Below, in pieces: positions 1 to 8,258 of a DNA stretch of 32,727 nucleotides. Below the pieces are notes generated by a model. It made no database searches, was not told the origin of the DNA, and saw nothing but the letters and a program-made list of their open reading frames with translations. The stretch is from Myxococcaceae bacterium (GTDB lineage Bacteria > Myxococcota > Myxococcia > Myxococcales > Myxococcaceae). How positions within the stretch are numbered: the stretch's first letter is position 1; every line of letters begins with the position of its first letter. The stretch is taken from contig JAFGNZ010000024.1 of NCBI GenBank assembly GCA_016926755.1, positions 1 to 32,727 on the forward strand, written 5' to 3'. The position numbers and the translations under genes are program-made.

Positions 1-1206
1 ATGGCCCACGACTTCAACATCGAGGGCTACCAGGGCCTGAAGAAGCAGGACCTCATCTTCGCGCTGCTGTCGGGCATCGCGGACAAGAAGTTCGAGGTGC
101 ACGCCGAGGGCGTGATGGAGCTGCTCAGCGACGGCTTCGGCTTCCTGCGCAGCTCGGACAGCGACTACCAGCCGAGCCCGGACGACATCTACGTGTCCCC
201 CTCGCAGGTGCGGCGCTTCAACCTGCGGCCGGGCGACACGGTGACGGGCCCCATCCGCCAGCCGCGCGAGGGCGAGCGCTTCTTCGCGCTGCAGAAGGTG
301 GACAAGGTCAACTTCGCGGACCCGCTGTCCGAGGCGGCTCGCGAGCGCATCCTCTTCGACAACCTCACGCCGCTCTACCCCACGCGCAAGCTGAAGCTGG
401 AGCACGAGGGGTCGGAGATGACCACGCGCATCATCGATCTGTTCTGCCCCATCGGCATGGGGCAGCGCTGCCTCATCGTGGCGCCGCCGAAGGCGGGCAA
501 GACGGTGCTGCTGCAGAACATCGCGCACGCGATCGCCAAGAACCACCCGGACGTCTACCTCATGGTGCTGCTGGTGGATGAGCGCCCGGAGGAAGTGACG
601 GACATGGAGCGCAGCGTGCGCGGCGAGGTGGTGTCCTCCACCTTCGACGAGCCGGCCACGCGCCACGTGCAGGTGGCGGAGATGGTCATCGACAAGGCCA
701 AGCGCCTGGTCGAGCAGAAGTACGACGTGTGCATCCTGCTGGACTCCATCACCCGCTTGGCGCGCGCCTACAACACGGTGGTGCCGGCCTCCGGGAAGAT
801 CCTCTCCGGCGGCGTGGACGCCAACGCGCTGCACAAGCCCAAGCGCTTCTTCGGCGCCGCGCGCAACATCGAGGAGGGCGGCAGCCTCACCATCATCGGC
901 ACGGCGCTCATCGACACCGGCAGCCGCATGGACGAGGTCATCTTCGAGGAGTTCAAGGGCACCGGTAACTCGGAGATCGTCCTGGACCGCAAGCTCTTCG
1001 AGAAGCGCATCTTCCCGTGCCTGGACATCAACAAGTCCGGCACGCGCAAGGAGGAGCTGCTGCTGTCCCAGGCGGACCTCATCCGCATCACCGCGCTGCG
1101 GCAGGTGCTCCACCCGTTCACGCCGATCGACGCGATGGAGTTCGTGCTCAAGCACATGCGCCCCAGCGCCTCCAACACCGAGTTCCTCGGCTCGATGAAC
1201 CGCTAG
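1..1206 (+). CDS. rho: Transcription termination factor Rho (5'-truncated)
   Basis: Rho is the hexameric RNA-dependent ATPase/helicase that ends transcription at C-rich, untranslated RNA. The visible 401 residues cover the end of the N-terminal helical domain, the cold-shock-like RNA-binding domain (about 30-105, with DGFGFLR at 44-50 and DDIYVSPSQ at 61-69), and the RecA-like ATPase domain. Walker A is APPKAGKT (161-168); Walker B ends at Asp248 in [14 protein letters not shown]; the Q-loop ([21 protein letters not shown] region, about 269-289) and R-loop (GTGN, about 320) are intact. Base 1 happens to begin an ATG, but aligned with E. coli Rho (from memory) about 16 N-terminal residues are missing, and myxobacterial Rho may carry a longer acidic extension. 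The Met at position 1 is therefore probably internal. The stop codon overlaps the Shine-Dalgarno of the next gene. Confidence 0.97.
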   Translation: MAHDFNIEGYQGLKKQDLIFALLSGIADKKFEVHAEGVMELLSDGFGFLRSSDSDYQPSPDDIYVSPSQVRRFNLRPGDTVTGPIRQPREGERFFALQKVDKVNFADPLSEAARERILFDNLTPLYPTRKLKLEHEGSEMTTRIIDLFCPIGMGQRCLIVAPPKAGKTVLLQNIAHAIAKNHPDVYLMVLLVDERPEEVTDMERSVRGEVVSSTFDEPATRHVQVAEMVIDKAKRLVEQKYDVCILLDSITRLARAYNTVVPASGKILSGGVDANALHKPKRFFGAARNIEEGGSLTIIGTALIDTGSRMDEVIFEEFKGTGNSEIVLDRKLFEKRIFPCLDINKSGTRKEELLLSQADLIRITALRQVLHPFTPIDAMEFVLKHMRPSASNTEFLGSMNR

Positions 1207-1216
1207 GAGCGCCCAC

Positions 1217-1525
1217 ATGTCCCGCCCCCGTCCTGGAGGCCTGGCTGCCGTGCTCCTGGGAGTCGTGCTCGGTCTCGGGACGGGGTGCGATCCGGTGGAG
1301 CTGATCGACGACATCCCCGTGGGGCTCTCGGATGAGATCTGCTACCAGAACAGCGACTGCGCGCCCAACGGGTGCTGCGGCGAGGGCACCCACCCCACGC
1401 ACGTCTCCGAGGCCCCGGACTGCTCGGGCGTGCGCTGTGATGGGACGTGCCCGCCCGACACCATCGACTGCGGGCGCTGCCTGGCGTTCTGCCGGGACTC
1501 GCGCTGCGCCGCCGCGTGCCAGTGA
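1217..1525 (+). CDS. Small cysteine-rich lipoprotein, function unknown
   Basis: 102 residues. It has a signal peptide with Arg at 3 and 5, a Leu/Val/Gly core at 9-21 and lipobox LGTGC, so the predicted lipidated residue is Cys24. The mature part has 12 further cysteines (42, 48, 53, 54, 69, 74, 78, 85, 88, 92, 97, 101), enough for six disulfides, in a compact domain of about 60 residues that includes a CGRC pair. This fits a disulfide-stabilised envelope protein; I do not recognise a family. The start is chosen because AGGAG (1205-1209), which overlaps the rho stop codon, lies 7 bases upstream. It may be co-transcribed with rho. Its stop is only 6 bases from the convergent permease stop, with no hairpin between them. 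Confidence 0.8.
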   Translation: MSRPRPGGLAAVLLGVVLGLGTGCDPVELIDDIPVGLSDEICYQNSDCAPNGCCGEGTHPTHVSEAPDCSGVRCDGTCPPDTIDCGRCLAFCRDSRCAAACQ

Positions 1526-1531
1526 GGCGGC

Positions 1532-2725
1532 TCAGTCCCTGGGCGGCGAGACGGGCTGTACCGCTGGCGCCGGCTGGGCCTTGAGGCGCGCGAAGTCGAA
1601 GCACGCCACGAAGGTGGCGGCGAGGGGCACCGCGAACAGGGCGCCCACCAGCCCGTAGAGGCGCTCTCCGGCGATCAGGCTGAAGGCCACGATGACCGGG
1701 TGGATGCGCGCGGCCTGCCCCATGATCTTCGGGTTGAGGAAGTACGCCTCCAGCGCGTGGATGCCGATGATCCACAGGAGGATCGCCAGCCCCTTCTGGA
1801 CGCCGTCCGCCAGCGCGATGAGGACGATGGGCACCGAGCTGAGGATGGTGCCGAAGATGGGGATGAGGCTGAAGACGGTGGCGATGGTGGCCAGCAGGAA
1901 GGCGAACTTCACCCCGAACAGCAGCAGCCCGATGGCGGTGAGGGTGCCGTTCACCACGCAGATGGTGACCTGGCCGCGCACCACGCCGGACAGCGAGCGA
2001 TCCAGGCGCTCCAGGAGCAGGCGCGCGTCGGCGGAGTACTCGGGCGGGATGAGGGTGCCGAAGTAGCCGCGGATGGCGTGCGCGTCGATGGAGAAGAACG
2101 CGGCCACCATCAGGATGAAGAACAGCATGAAGACGCCGGCGAGCACCCCGCCGATGATGTTGCGCGAGATGTGGACGATGTTGCCCAGGTTCTCCCGCGC
2201 CAGCACGGCCAGGCGCGCCACGGAGTCCTTGAGCAGCTGCCCCAGATCCAGCGCGAAGCTGAGAGAGCCGCCGGGGGCCACGTCCTCGCCCTGCACGGCC
2301 CGGTCGGAGAGCGCGATGGGGATGCCGTAGCCGCTCAGCCACTCCTCGGCGCGGTGCGCGAGCGACTGGAGGTACTCCGGGGTGAGCGAGTTGGCGAAGG
2401 CCAGCCCGTCCCGGCTGATGCGCGCCAGCTCCCGGTAGAGCTGCGGCAGCAGCGCGATGAAGAACAGGTACATGCCCACGAAGAAGAGGGCGTAGATGAG
2501 GAGGATGGCCACCCACCGGGGGATGGGGCGCCCGCGCACCTGCAAGCGCGTGATGCGGGCCACGAGCGGCTGGACGAGGTAGGCGATGAGGGCCGCGCCG
2601 GCGAACGGCATCACCACCGAGCGGAAGAGGATGAGCACCGCCGCGATCGCTCCCCACAGGCACGCGAGGATGACGAGCCGCTTCCGGCGCTCGGCAGGGG
2701 CGAAGGCATCGTGGGGCTGCAGCAT
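1532..2725 (-). CDS. AI-2E family (PerM/YdiK-type) membrane permease
   Basis: 397 residues of the PF01594 (AI-2E exporter-like / UPF0118) family. Two N-terminal membrane helices (about 18-50) are followed by a third near 70-92 and a soluble, amphipathic stretch at about 95-190. The helical C-terminal half has the family signatures SLIPIFGTILSSVPI and, after two more helices, NPKIMG. Members include autoinducer-2 exporters and Na+/H+-antiporter-like proteins, so the substrate cannot be inferred. No quorum-sensing gene lies nearby. The upstream gene on this strand starts 88 bases away, so a shared transcript is possible. No good Shine-Dalgarno precedes the ATG, so the exact start is less certain than the family call. 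Confidence 0.9.
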   Translation of the reverse strand: MLQPHDAFAPAERRKRLVILACLWGAIAAVLILFRSVVMPFAGAALIAYLVQPLVARITRLQVRGRPIPRWVAILLIYALFFVGMYLFFIALLPQLYRELARISRDGLAFANSLTPEYLQSLAHRAEEWLSGYGIPIALSDRAVQGEDVAPGGSLSFALDLGQLLKDSVARLAVLARENLGNIVHISRNIIGGVLAGVFMLFFILMVAAFFSIDAHAIRGYFGTLIPPEYSADARLLLERLDRSLSGVVRGQVTICVVNGTLTAIGLLLFGVKFAFLLATIATVFSLIPIFGTILSSVPIVLIALADGVQKGLAILLWIIGIHALEAYFLNPKIMGQAARIHPVIVAFSLIAGERLYGLVGALFAVPLAATFVACFDFARLKAQPAPAVQPVSPPRD

Positions 2726-2763
2726 GGGCGCGGCTTATGGCAGAGGCGTTCTTTCCTCACAAG

Positions 2764-2781
2764 CCTTCCCCCGCTGGAAGG
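2764..2781. repeat. Small inverted repeat between two minus-strand genes
   Basis: CCTTCC (2764-2769) pairs with GGAAGG (2776-2781) around a 6-base loop, in the gap between the hypothetical gene ending at 2814 and the permease starting at 2725. No T-run follows on either strand, so it is at best a weak attenuator or processing site. Confidence 0.25.
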
Positions 2782-2813
2782 GTGCGCCCGGTCGTTGGGC
2801 TCCCTACCAATCA

Positions 2814-3284
2814 TCAGAGGATGAGGCCGGAGGGGGGCGGCTGCACCAGGCGCATCCGCGCCTCCAGCTTGTCCAGGACCTGGCTCATGTGCGGCCGCTT
2901 CACGCGGCCCTCGGTGGCCTCGCCCAGCCCCAGCAGCTGCTCCACGAGCCAGCGGGTGAGGAAGAGCAGCGGCAGGCGATCCGTGGGGGCCAGCCCGCGC
3001 TCCAGGTAGCGCTTGTTGCGCATGTAGTCGTCGTAGGCGTCGAACTCTCGCGCCAGCTCCCAGCGAGACAGCCGCAGCGCCTCGTCATAGACGGCCTGGG
3101 AAGGGCGCGGCGGGGGCTCCAGGAAGAGGGGCGCGAACGTGCCTCCCATATCCAGGTCGATCTCCTGCACGGGCGGCGGCCAGCGGGACAGATCCTTGGC
3201 CAGCAGCTTCGACACCTCTTCCAGGAGGTGATCGATCAGGGGGACGGGCTTCGCCTCGAAGAGATGGTCCCAGCGCGAGGACAT
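2814..3284 (-). CDS. Hypothetical protein (156 aa)
   Basis: A soluble protein of 156 residues with no signal peptide or membrane helix. The N-terminal half is acidic and proline-rich (WPPPVQEIDLDMGG); the C-terminal half looks helical, with RWLVEQLLGLGEATEG and a closing amphipathic segment around 130-148. I recognise no domain. It starts 11 bases after the stop of the methyltransferase-like gene, with GAGGAG directly before the ATG, so the two are very likely in one operon. The context offers no firm function. Confidence 0.75.
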   Translation of the reverse strand: MSSRWDHLFEAKPVPLIDHLLEEVSKLLAKDLSRWPPPVQEIDLDMGGTFAPLFLEPPPRPSQAVYDEALRLSRWELAREFDAYDDYMRNKRYLERGLAPTDRLPLLFLTRWLVEQLLGLGEATEGRVKRPHMSQVLDKLEARMRLVQPPPSGLIL

Positions 3285-3295
3285 GGCTCCTCAAC

Positions 3296-4849
3296 CTAGC
3301 GCATCGCCGCGTCCGGGTGGAGCAGCCGCTCCCGGGCCTCTCGGGCGCGCGCGTGCGTCGGCTCCCGCGCCAGCACCTGCTCGAAGGACTCCAGCGCCTC
3401 GGCGCGCCGGCCCAGCGCCTCCAGGCTGGCTCCCAGCTCATAGCGCGCCTCGGTCCGCTCGCCGTACAGGGCCGTCGAGCGCTCCAGGTAGTCCACCGCC
3501 GCGGCGGGGCACTCCAGCTGCCGCAGCAGCGGCGCGAGCCTGACCGCCAGATCCTCCTCGGTCCTGAGGGGGTAGTCGTTGCGCCAGAGCTGCTCGAACG
3601 CTCGCAGGAACTCCTTCCGGAGCGGGAGGGGGGCGGAGCGCAGCAGCTGCGGCAGCTGCTCGTGGAGGCGGAAGATCAGCTCCGGCTCCCACCCGCTCAG
3701 GCGCAGCAGCGTGAGGAGCTGCTCCGGCCCCTGGTCCTCGAGGTGGGAGGAGACCATGTTGATGAGCGCGTGCCGCTCCAGCGGGGGCAGCGCGCGGATG
3801 GCCTCGTGGAAGGCCATGCTCGTGGCCGGCGCGGCCTCTCGGGGAGCGCCCAGCATCCACGCGGCCACGTTGAGCCGGGAGGGCGCCTCGGTGCCGCGGA
3901 GCCAGAAGCCTCCGCGCTCCTCCACCCACGCGCCCATGGCGTGGAAGTTGAGCATGAAGGAGACACACCCCTGGTGCCGGGCGATCCGAGGGCGCCGCTC
4001 GGCCCGCAGGTCCTCCTCGCTCAGGTAGCCCTTGTCCGCGGACAGCAGCAGCCACCGGCCCTGGGCCAGGCTGGAGAGGGCCTCCATGCAGCGCAGCGCG
4101 CCGACCGGGAAGGGGAGGGTCGCGCCCTCCAGCCGCTGCCGGTAGCACTCCAGCAGGCGGTTCCACTCCGGCTCCTCGTAGGCCTGGCCCTGCACGGGGT
4201 GGAAGCCCACGGTCATGGGGACTCCGTGCAGGAAGGTGAGCGCCTCGAGGCCCTCGTCGCCCTCGGGGGCGGGCTGGAGGCGCCCTTCGTGGAGCACGCC
4301 CCCTTCGACGCGGAAGAAGTCATGTTCGAGGCTGTCGAACAGGTAGTTGCCGAGCACCACCAGCGGGTTGCGGAGGGTGCCCGGCTCGATGCGCTCGCCC
4401 GAGGAGAGGAGCTCCAGCGGCTCGCGCGCCCCGGCGTCGCGGAGGGCGAAGGCGATCCGGCCGGAGGCGATGAGCGGCTGCAGCAGCGGGTGGGCCATCG
4501 AGGCGCGGATGTTGCTCGCGGCCACGTCGGTCAGGATGAAGCGCACGGGTGGGCCCCCCGTGGGGGCGATCTCCTCGAGCGCGTCCAGCGTGCCGAGCAG
4601 CCTCCAGGCGAGGCGCGCCGAGCCGGCTCCCAGCTCGACGACGTAGAGGGGCGCTCGCGGATCTCCCAGGCGGAGGCAGTCCTGCTGCAGGCCGCGGATG
4701 ATGCGCGCGTAGGCCGCGGCGATGGCCGCGCTCGTGGTGACGTGCGAGGGCACGGCCCCTGAGGTGAAGGCGGCGGTGCCCTGCTCGTTATAGAACTGCT
4801 GCTGCGTGCTCCACAGCGAGGAGCGGGAGAGGCGAGGGTGATCGTCCAT
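3296..4849 (-). CDS. SAM-dependent methyltransferase-like protein with C-terminal TPR repeats
   Basis: 517 residues. A Rossmann SAM-binding motif I, VVELGAGSARL, is at 70-80, and an acidic motif II, FILTDVA, at 104-110 (Asp108). NPLVVLGNYLFDSLEHD at about 162-178 recalls the arrangement in the MidA/NDUFAF7 (DUF185) group. The last 100 residues contain two or three TPR-like helix pairs (AAVDYLERSTALYGERTEARYELG, then ALESFEQVLAREP), which suggests binding to a protein partner. The methyl acceptor is unknown. No convincing Shine-Dalgarno precedes the ATG at 4849; just upstream is the amidotransferase gene remnant, so the promoter of this gene may have been acquired or shortened in the same event. 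It leads the unit continuing to 2814 and perhaps to 1532. Confidence 0.75.
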   Translation of the reverse strand: MDDHPRLSRSSLWSTQQQFYNEQGTAAFTSGAVPSHVTTSAAIAAAYARIIRGLQQDCLRLGDPRAPLYVVELGAGSARLAWRLLGTLDALEEIAPTGGPPVRFILTDVAASNIRASMAHPLLQPLIASGRIAFALRDAGAREPLELLSSGERIEPGTLRNPLVVLGNYLFDSLEHDFFRVEGGVLHEGRLQPAPEGDEGLEALTFLHGVPMTVGFHPVQGQAYEEPEWNRLLECYRQRLEGATLPFPVGALRCMEALSSLAQGRWLLLSADKGYLSEEDLRAERRPRIARHQGCVSFMLNFHAMGAWVEERGGFWLRGTEAPSRLNVAAWMLGAPREAAPATSMAFHEAIRALPPLERHALINMVSSHLEDQGPEQLLTLLRLSGWEPELIFRLHEQLPQLLRSAPLPLRKEFLRAFEQLWRNDYPLRTEEDLAVRLAPLLRQLECPAAAVDYLERSTALYGERTEARYELGASLEALGRRAEALESFEQVLAREPTHARAREARERLLHPDAAMR

Positions 4850-5204
4850 CGCCGCGCAGGGTAGAAGGCGCGGCCCCGCGGATCCACTTCGCCCGGTGGC
4901 GGCCGAGCACGCCCGGTGTCAGCCGCCGCGCGCGCGGGCAGCTTCGCGCCCTGGTGGGCGTGGGCCACCTCGAATCGATAACCGGACAGTCCCAGGGCCT
5001 CCAGAAGCCACCGGTCGTAGTCGCCCACCGAGAGGCGCACCGAGGCCGCGGCCTCTCCTGCTTTCAGCAACAGAACGTTCTTCACCAGGCGCCTCGCTGC
5101 TCCGGGTTGCCACCGCTGGGAGCCAGCCCTACCGTTCTGCGCCGATCCCGAGCCGGTGCCCACGCCTTTCGCGCTCCCGCGCCCGGATCCTCGGAGGTGT
5201 CTCC
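4850..5204. other. Divergent intergenic region (355 bp) holding a gene remnant
   Basis: This gap separates the minus-strand methyltransferase-like gene from the plus-strand aldehyde dehydrogenase. It is not empty: 4927-5085 on the minus strand codes for the start of a glutamine-amidotransferase-like protein. The remaining 5086-5204 should carry the aldehyde dehydrogenase promoter, but I see no consensus -35/-10 pair there. GGAGG at 5193-5197 is the ribosome binding site for the ATG at 5205. Confidence 0.6.
4927..5085 (-). pseudogene. 5' remnant of a class I glutamine amidotransferase gene
   Basis: A GTG at 5085 preceded by GAGG with 6-base spacing opens a frame of about 53 residues with strong protein character. 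It begins with a VKNVLLLKAGEAA strand, followed by VGDYDRWLLEALGLSGYRF and an AHAHQG segment. That order matches the N-terminus of GMP-synthase-like class I glutamine amidotransferases, where a GDY..(F/W)...LG helix precedes the strand leading to the oxyanion loop. The expected continuation (Asp-Ala-Val...Thr-Gly-Ser, then the catalytic Cys, His and Glu) is absent. From about residue 54 the frame turns into Arg/Pro-rich sequence and runs into the methyltransferase gene in another frame. The family assignment is from memory and should be checked. It lies beside a gamma-glutamyl ligase operon, where such a hydrolase would fit. Confidence 0.55.
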
Positions 5205-6695
5205 ATGAATGACGCTCGCTCGCTCACTCCTCAGCTCCCCGCCCTCAAGCTGCTCATCGACGGCCAGCCCGTGGACCCCGTGGAGGGGGGGACGCTTCCG
5301 GTGGTGAACCCCGCCACCGGGCAGAAGATCTGCGACGTGCCCTCCGCCACCGGCGCGGACGTGGACAAGGCGGTGAGGGCCGCGCGCCGCGCCTTCGAGT
5401 CCGGCCCCTGGGGGCGGATGAACGCCAGCGAGCGGGGCAGGCTGATCCGCAAGCTGTCGGACCTGCTCTGGCAGCGCCGCGAGGAGTTCGCCCTCGTCGA
5501 GTCGATGAACAACGGCAAGACGTTCAAGGACGCCATTCGCGGGGACGTGGCCCCCGGCGCCGCGACGCTGGCCTACTTCGCGGAGCTGTCCAACAAGATC
5601 ACCGGCGAGGTGCTGCCGGTGGACGGCCCCTTCCTCACCTACTGCCTCAAGGAGCCGGTGGGCGTGGTGGCGGCCATCATCCCGTGGAACTACCCCACGT
5701 CCCTGCTGTGCTGGAAGCTGGGGCCCGCGCTCGCGGCGGGGTGCACCGTGGTGGTGAAGCCCTCGGAGCTCACGCCGCTCACCGCCCTCAAGCTGGGAGC
5801 GCTCGCCCTGGAGGCGGGCTTCCCGCCGGGCGTGCTCAACGTGGTGACAGGCTATGGCGATCCGGCCGGCGAGGCGATCGCCCGGCACCCGGACGTGGAC
5901 AAGATCTCCTTCACGGGCTCGGGGCGCACGGCGCGCCGGCTCCTGCAGGCCTCCGCCAGCAGCAACCTCAAGAAGCTGACGCTGGAGCTGGGCGGCAAGA
6001 GCCCGCAGATCATCCTCCCGGACGCGGACTTCGACAGCGCCGTGGAGGCGTGCTTCTGGGGCATCTTCGGCAACAAGGGAGAGACGTGCAACGCGGGCAG
6101 CCGCGTGCTCGTCCACGAGAAGGCCTATGACGAGCTCGTCGGTCGGCTGGCCGAGCGCGCGCGGAGGATGCGGGTGGGGGATCCGCTGGATCCCGAGACG
6201 GAGATGGGCTCGCAGATCAGCGCGCGCCAGCTCGAGACGATCCTCGGCTACATCGACAGCGGCCGGAAGCAGGGCGCCCGGCTGCTCACCGGCGGCGAGC
6301 GGGACACGCAGGGCGCCAAGGCGAAGGGCTTCTTCGTGAAGCCCACCCTCTTCGGGGACGTGCAGCCGGAGATGAAGATCGCCCAGGAGGAGATCTTCGG
6401 CCCGGTGCTCAGCTGCATCCGCTTCCGGGACGAGGCGCACGCGCTGGAGATCGCCAACGGCACGCCCTACGGCCTGGCCGCCTCGATCTGGACGCGCGAC
6501 GTGGCCAAGGCGCACGCGATGGCGCGCAAGGTGAAGAGCGGCGTGGTGTGGATCAACTGCTTCAACGAGTTCGACGATGCCGCGCCCTTTGGTGGCTACA
6601 AGGAGTCCGGCTGGGGCAGGGATCTGTCCCATCACGCCCTGGAGGGTTACCTCCAGTACAAGGCGGTGTGGACGAAGCTGCCCGAGGGGCTGTGA
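5205..6695 (+). CDS. NAD(P)-dependent aldehyde dehydrogenase
   Basis: 496 residues, the usual length for the ALDH superfamily, oxidising an aldehyde to its carboxylic acid with NAD(P)+. The oxyanion Asn162 is in IIPWNYP, the cofactor-site FTGSG is at 236-240, the general base Glu261 is in LELGGKSPQI, and the nucleophile Cys295 is in GETCNAG. The C-terminal PFGGYKESG signature is present. The start at 5205 is chosen because GGAGG lies 7 bases upstream and residues 15-25 form the normal family beginning; the frame is open further upstream but that part is Arg/Pro-rich noise. It is followed 27 bases later by the glutamine-synthetase-like gene and then an iron alcohol dehydrogenase. In this setting the likely substrate is a gamma-glutamylamino-aldehyde, as for PuuC; this is inference. 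Confidence 0.95.
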   Translation: MNDARSLTPQLPALKLLIDGQPVDPVEGGTLPVVNPATGQKICDVPSATGADVDKAVRAARRAFESGPWGRMNASERGRLIRKLSDLLWQRREEFALVESMNNGKTFKDAIRGDVAPGAATLAYFAELSNKITGEVLPVDGPFLTYCLKEPVGVVAAIIPWNYPTSLLCWKLGPALAAGCTVVVKPSELTPLTALKLGALALEAGFPPGVLNVVTGYGDPAGEAIARHPDVDKISFTGSGRTARRLLQASASSNLKKLTLELGGKSPQIILPDADFDSAVEACFWGIFGNKGETCNAGSRVLVHEKAYDELVGRLAERARRMRVGDPLDPETEMGSQISARQLETILGYIDSGRKQGARLLTGGERDTQGAKAKGFFVKPTLFGDVQPEMKIAQEEIFGPVLSCIRFRDEAHALEIANGTPYGLAASIWTRDVAKAHAMARKVKSGVVWINCFNEFDDAAPFGGYKESGWGRDLSHHALEGYLQYKAVWTKLPEGL

Positions 6696-6722
6696 GCTCT
6701 CATGGAAGAAGGACGCGCACAC

Positions 6723-8180
6723 ATGGCAATCCGTCCCAAGGCGAAGGTCATCTCCCACCCAGTCATGGCGAGGCGCGCGCGCGCGAAGGAGCGCGGCGAA
6801 GTGGTGCGCCCGGTGGCGCGCGAGCCCGGCGGCGTGGACTTCCTGCGCAAGTGGTTCGAGGAGAAGGGCGTCCGCAAGGTGAAGCTGGGCGCGGTGGACA
6901 TCGACGGCGTCTGGCGCGGCAAGTACGTCTCCACCGACAAGTTCTTCTCCGCGGCGAAGAGCGGGCTGGGGTTCTGTGATGTCGTCTTCGGGTGGGATCT
7001 GGCGGACGAGCTGCTGGACAACACCCAGGTGACGGGCTGGCACACCGGCTACCCGGACGCGTGCGCGCGAGTGGACGTGTCCTCCGGCCGCATCATCCCT
7101 TGGGAGCCGGACACGGCGGCCTTCCTGCTGGACTTCGTGAACGCGGACGGCTCAGCCTATGCGGCCAGCCCCCGCCAGCTCCTCCAGAAGGTCGCGCGGC
7201 GCGCGAGGGACCTGGGCTTCATGCCGAAGTTCGGCGCGGAGTACGAGTTCTTCATCTTCAAGGAGACGCCGCACTCGCTGAAGGAGAAGGGCTTCCAGGG
7301 CCTCACGCCGCTCACGCCGGGCATGTTCGGCTACTCGTGGCTGCGCACGTCGCTGAACTCGGCGCTGGTGCACGCGCTCATCGACGGGTGCAACGCCTTC
7401 GGGGTGGACATCGAGGGCTTCCACACGGAGACGGGCCCTGGCGTCTTCGAGGCCGCCATCCGCTACGACGAGCTGGAGAAGGCCGCGGACAAGGCGGTGC
7501 TCTTCAAGACGGCGGTGAAGGAGCTCTGCGCGCGCCACGGGCTGACGGCGTGCTTCATGGCCAAGGTGAACGCGAAGCTGCCGGGGTGCTCGGGGCACGT
7601 GCACCAGTCGCTGTGGACGCTCAAGGGGGAGCAGAACACCTTCTACGACGAGTCCGCGCCGGACGGCATGAGCCAGACGATGCGGCACTACATCGGCGGG
7701 CAGGTGGAGCTGATGCCGGAGCTGACGGCGCTCTACTGGCCCACGGTGAACAGCTACAAGCGCAGCGTGGAGAACACGTGGGCGCCCACCACGGCGACGT
7801 GGGGCCGGGAGAACCGCACCACGGCCATCCGCGTCATCGGCGACAGCCCCAAGTCCATGCGGCTGGAGTACCGGCAGCTCGGCGCGGACATGAACGCGTA
7901 CATCGGCATGGCCGTCAGCCTGGCGGCGGGGCTGTGGGGCATCCAGAACGAGGTGGAGCCGCCGTCCATGTGCGCGGGCAACGGCTACGAGGCCAACGCC
8001 CGGCCGCTGCCGCGCAACCTGAAGGAGGCGGTGGCGCTGCTCGAGTCCTCCGAGTGCGCGCGGGAATTGCTGGGGGATGACTTCGTGGACCACTACGTGC
8101 GCACGCGCAAGTGGGAGGTGCGTCAGTACGAGCGCGCCGTCACCAACTGGGAGCTGGAGCGCTACCTGGAGCTCATCTGA
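6723..8180 (+). CDS. Glutamine-synthetase-family ligase, probably a gamma-glutamyl-amide (amine) synthetase
   Basis: 485 residues of the type I glutamine synthetase fold, joining glutamate to ammonia or an amine at the expense of ATP. The metal/glutamate-site motifs are GAEYEFFIF (171-179), Glu236 and Glu243 in ETGPGVFEAA, GHVHQSLW (291-298), NSYKR (343-347) and the ENRTTAIRV loop (363-371). The HVH motif lacks the Met of canonical GlnA (GMHxH), and the adenylylation-site region of enterobacterial GlnA is not apparent. These features and the neighbours (aldehyde and alcohol dehydrogenases, no nitrogen-regulation gene) point to a PuuA/GlnA3/GlnA4-like enzyme rather than the ammonia-assimilating one. 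The ATG at 6723 is preferred over 6702 because AAGGA (6709-6713) precedes it by 9 bases. The basic N-terminal 35 residues are an unusual extension. Confidence 0.88.
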   Translation: MAIRPKAKVISHPVMARRARAKERGEVVRPVAREPGGVDFLRKWFEEKGVRKVKLGAVDIDGVWRGKYVSTDKFFSAAKSGLGFCDVVFGWDLADELLDNTQVTGWHTGYPDACARVDVSSGRIIPWEPDTAAFLLDFVNADGSAYAASPRQLLQKVARRARDLGFMPKFGAEYEFFIFKETPHSLKEKGFQGLTPLTPGMFGYSWLRTSLNSALVHALIDGCNAFGVDIEGFHTETGPGVFEAAIRYDELEKAADKAVLFKTAVKELCARHGLTACFMAKVNAKLPGCSGHVHQSLWTLKGEQNTFYDESAPDGMSQTMRHYIGGQVELMPELTALYWPTVNSYKRSVENTWAPTTATWGRENRTTAIRVIGDSPKSMRLEYRQLGADMNAYIGMAVSLAAGLWGIQNEVEPPSMCAGNGYEANARPLPRNLKEAVALLESSECARELLGDDFVDHYVRTRKWEVRQYERAVTNWELERYLELI

Positions 8181-8192
8181 TCTACCTGCCTT

Positions 8193-8212
8193 CCTCTCCC
8201 TGGTGGGAGAGG
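8193..8212. repeat. REP-like perfect palindrome
   Basis: CCTCTCCC (8193-8200) and GGGAGAGG (8205-8212) form a perfect 8-bp stem with a TGGT loop, followed by GGCTGAGGG. It resembles the CTCTCCC...GGGAGAGGG-type extragenic palindromes common in many high-G+C genomes. There is no T-tract, so it is not a classical terminator. It lies in the 78-base gap before the alcohol dehydrogenase and could reduce read-through or stabilise the upstream mRNA. Confidence 0.5.
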
Positions 8213-8258
8213 GGCTGAGGGTTTCCCGCTACAGTACGGAAGGATCGGGTTCAATACG

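Noticed and set aside
3317-4762. Long plus-strand frame opposite the methyltransferase-like gene
   Set aside because: Its product is Arg/Gln/Gly/His-rich low-complexity sequence, typical of antisense frames of high-G+C genes; the minus strand has recognisable motifs.
5082-7043. Very long minus-strand frame (over 600 codons) opposite the aldehyde dehydrogenase
   Set aside because: Composition is His/Arg/Leu/Glu-rich without motifs; the plus strand carries an intact enzyme.
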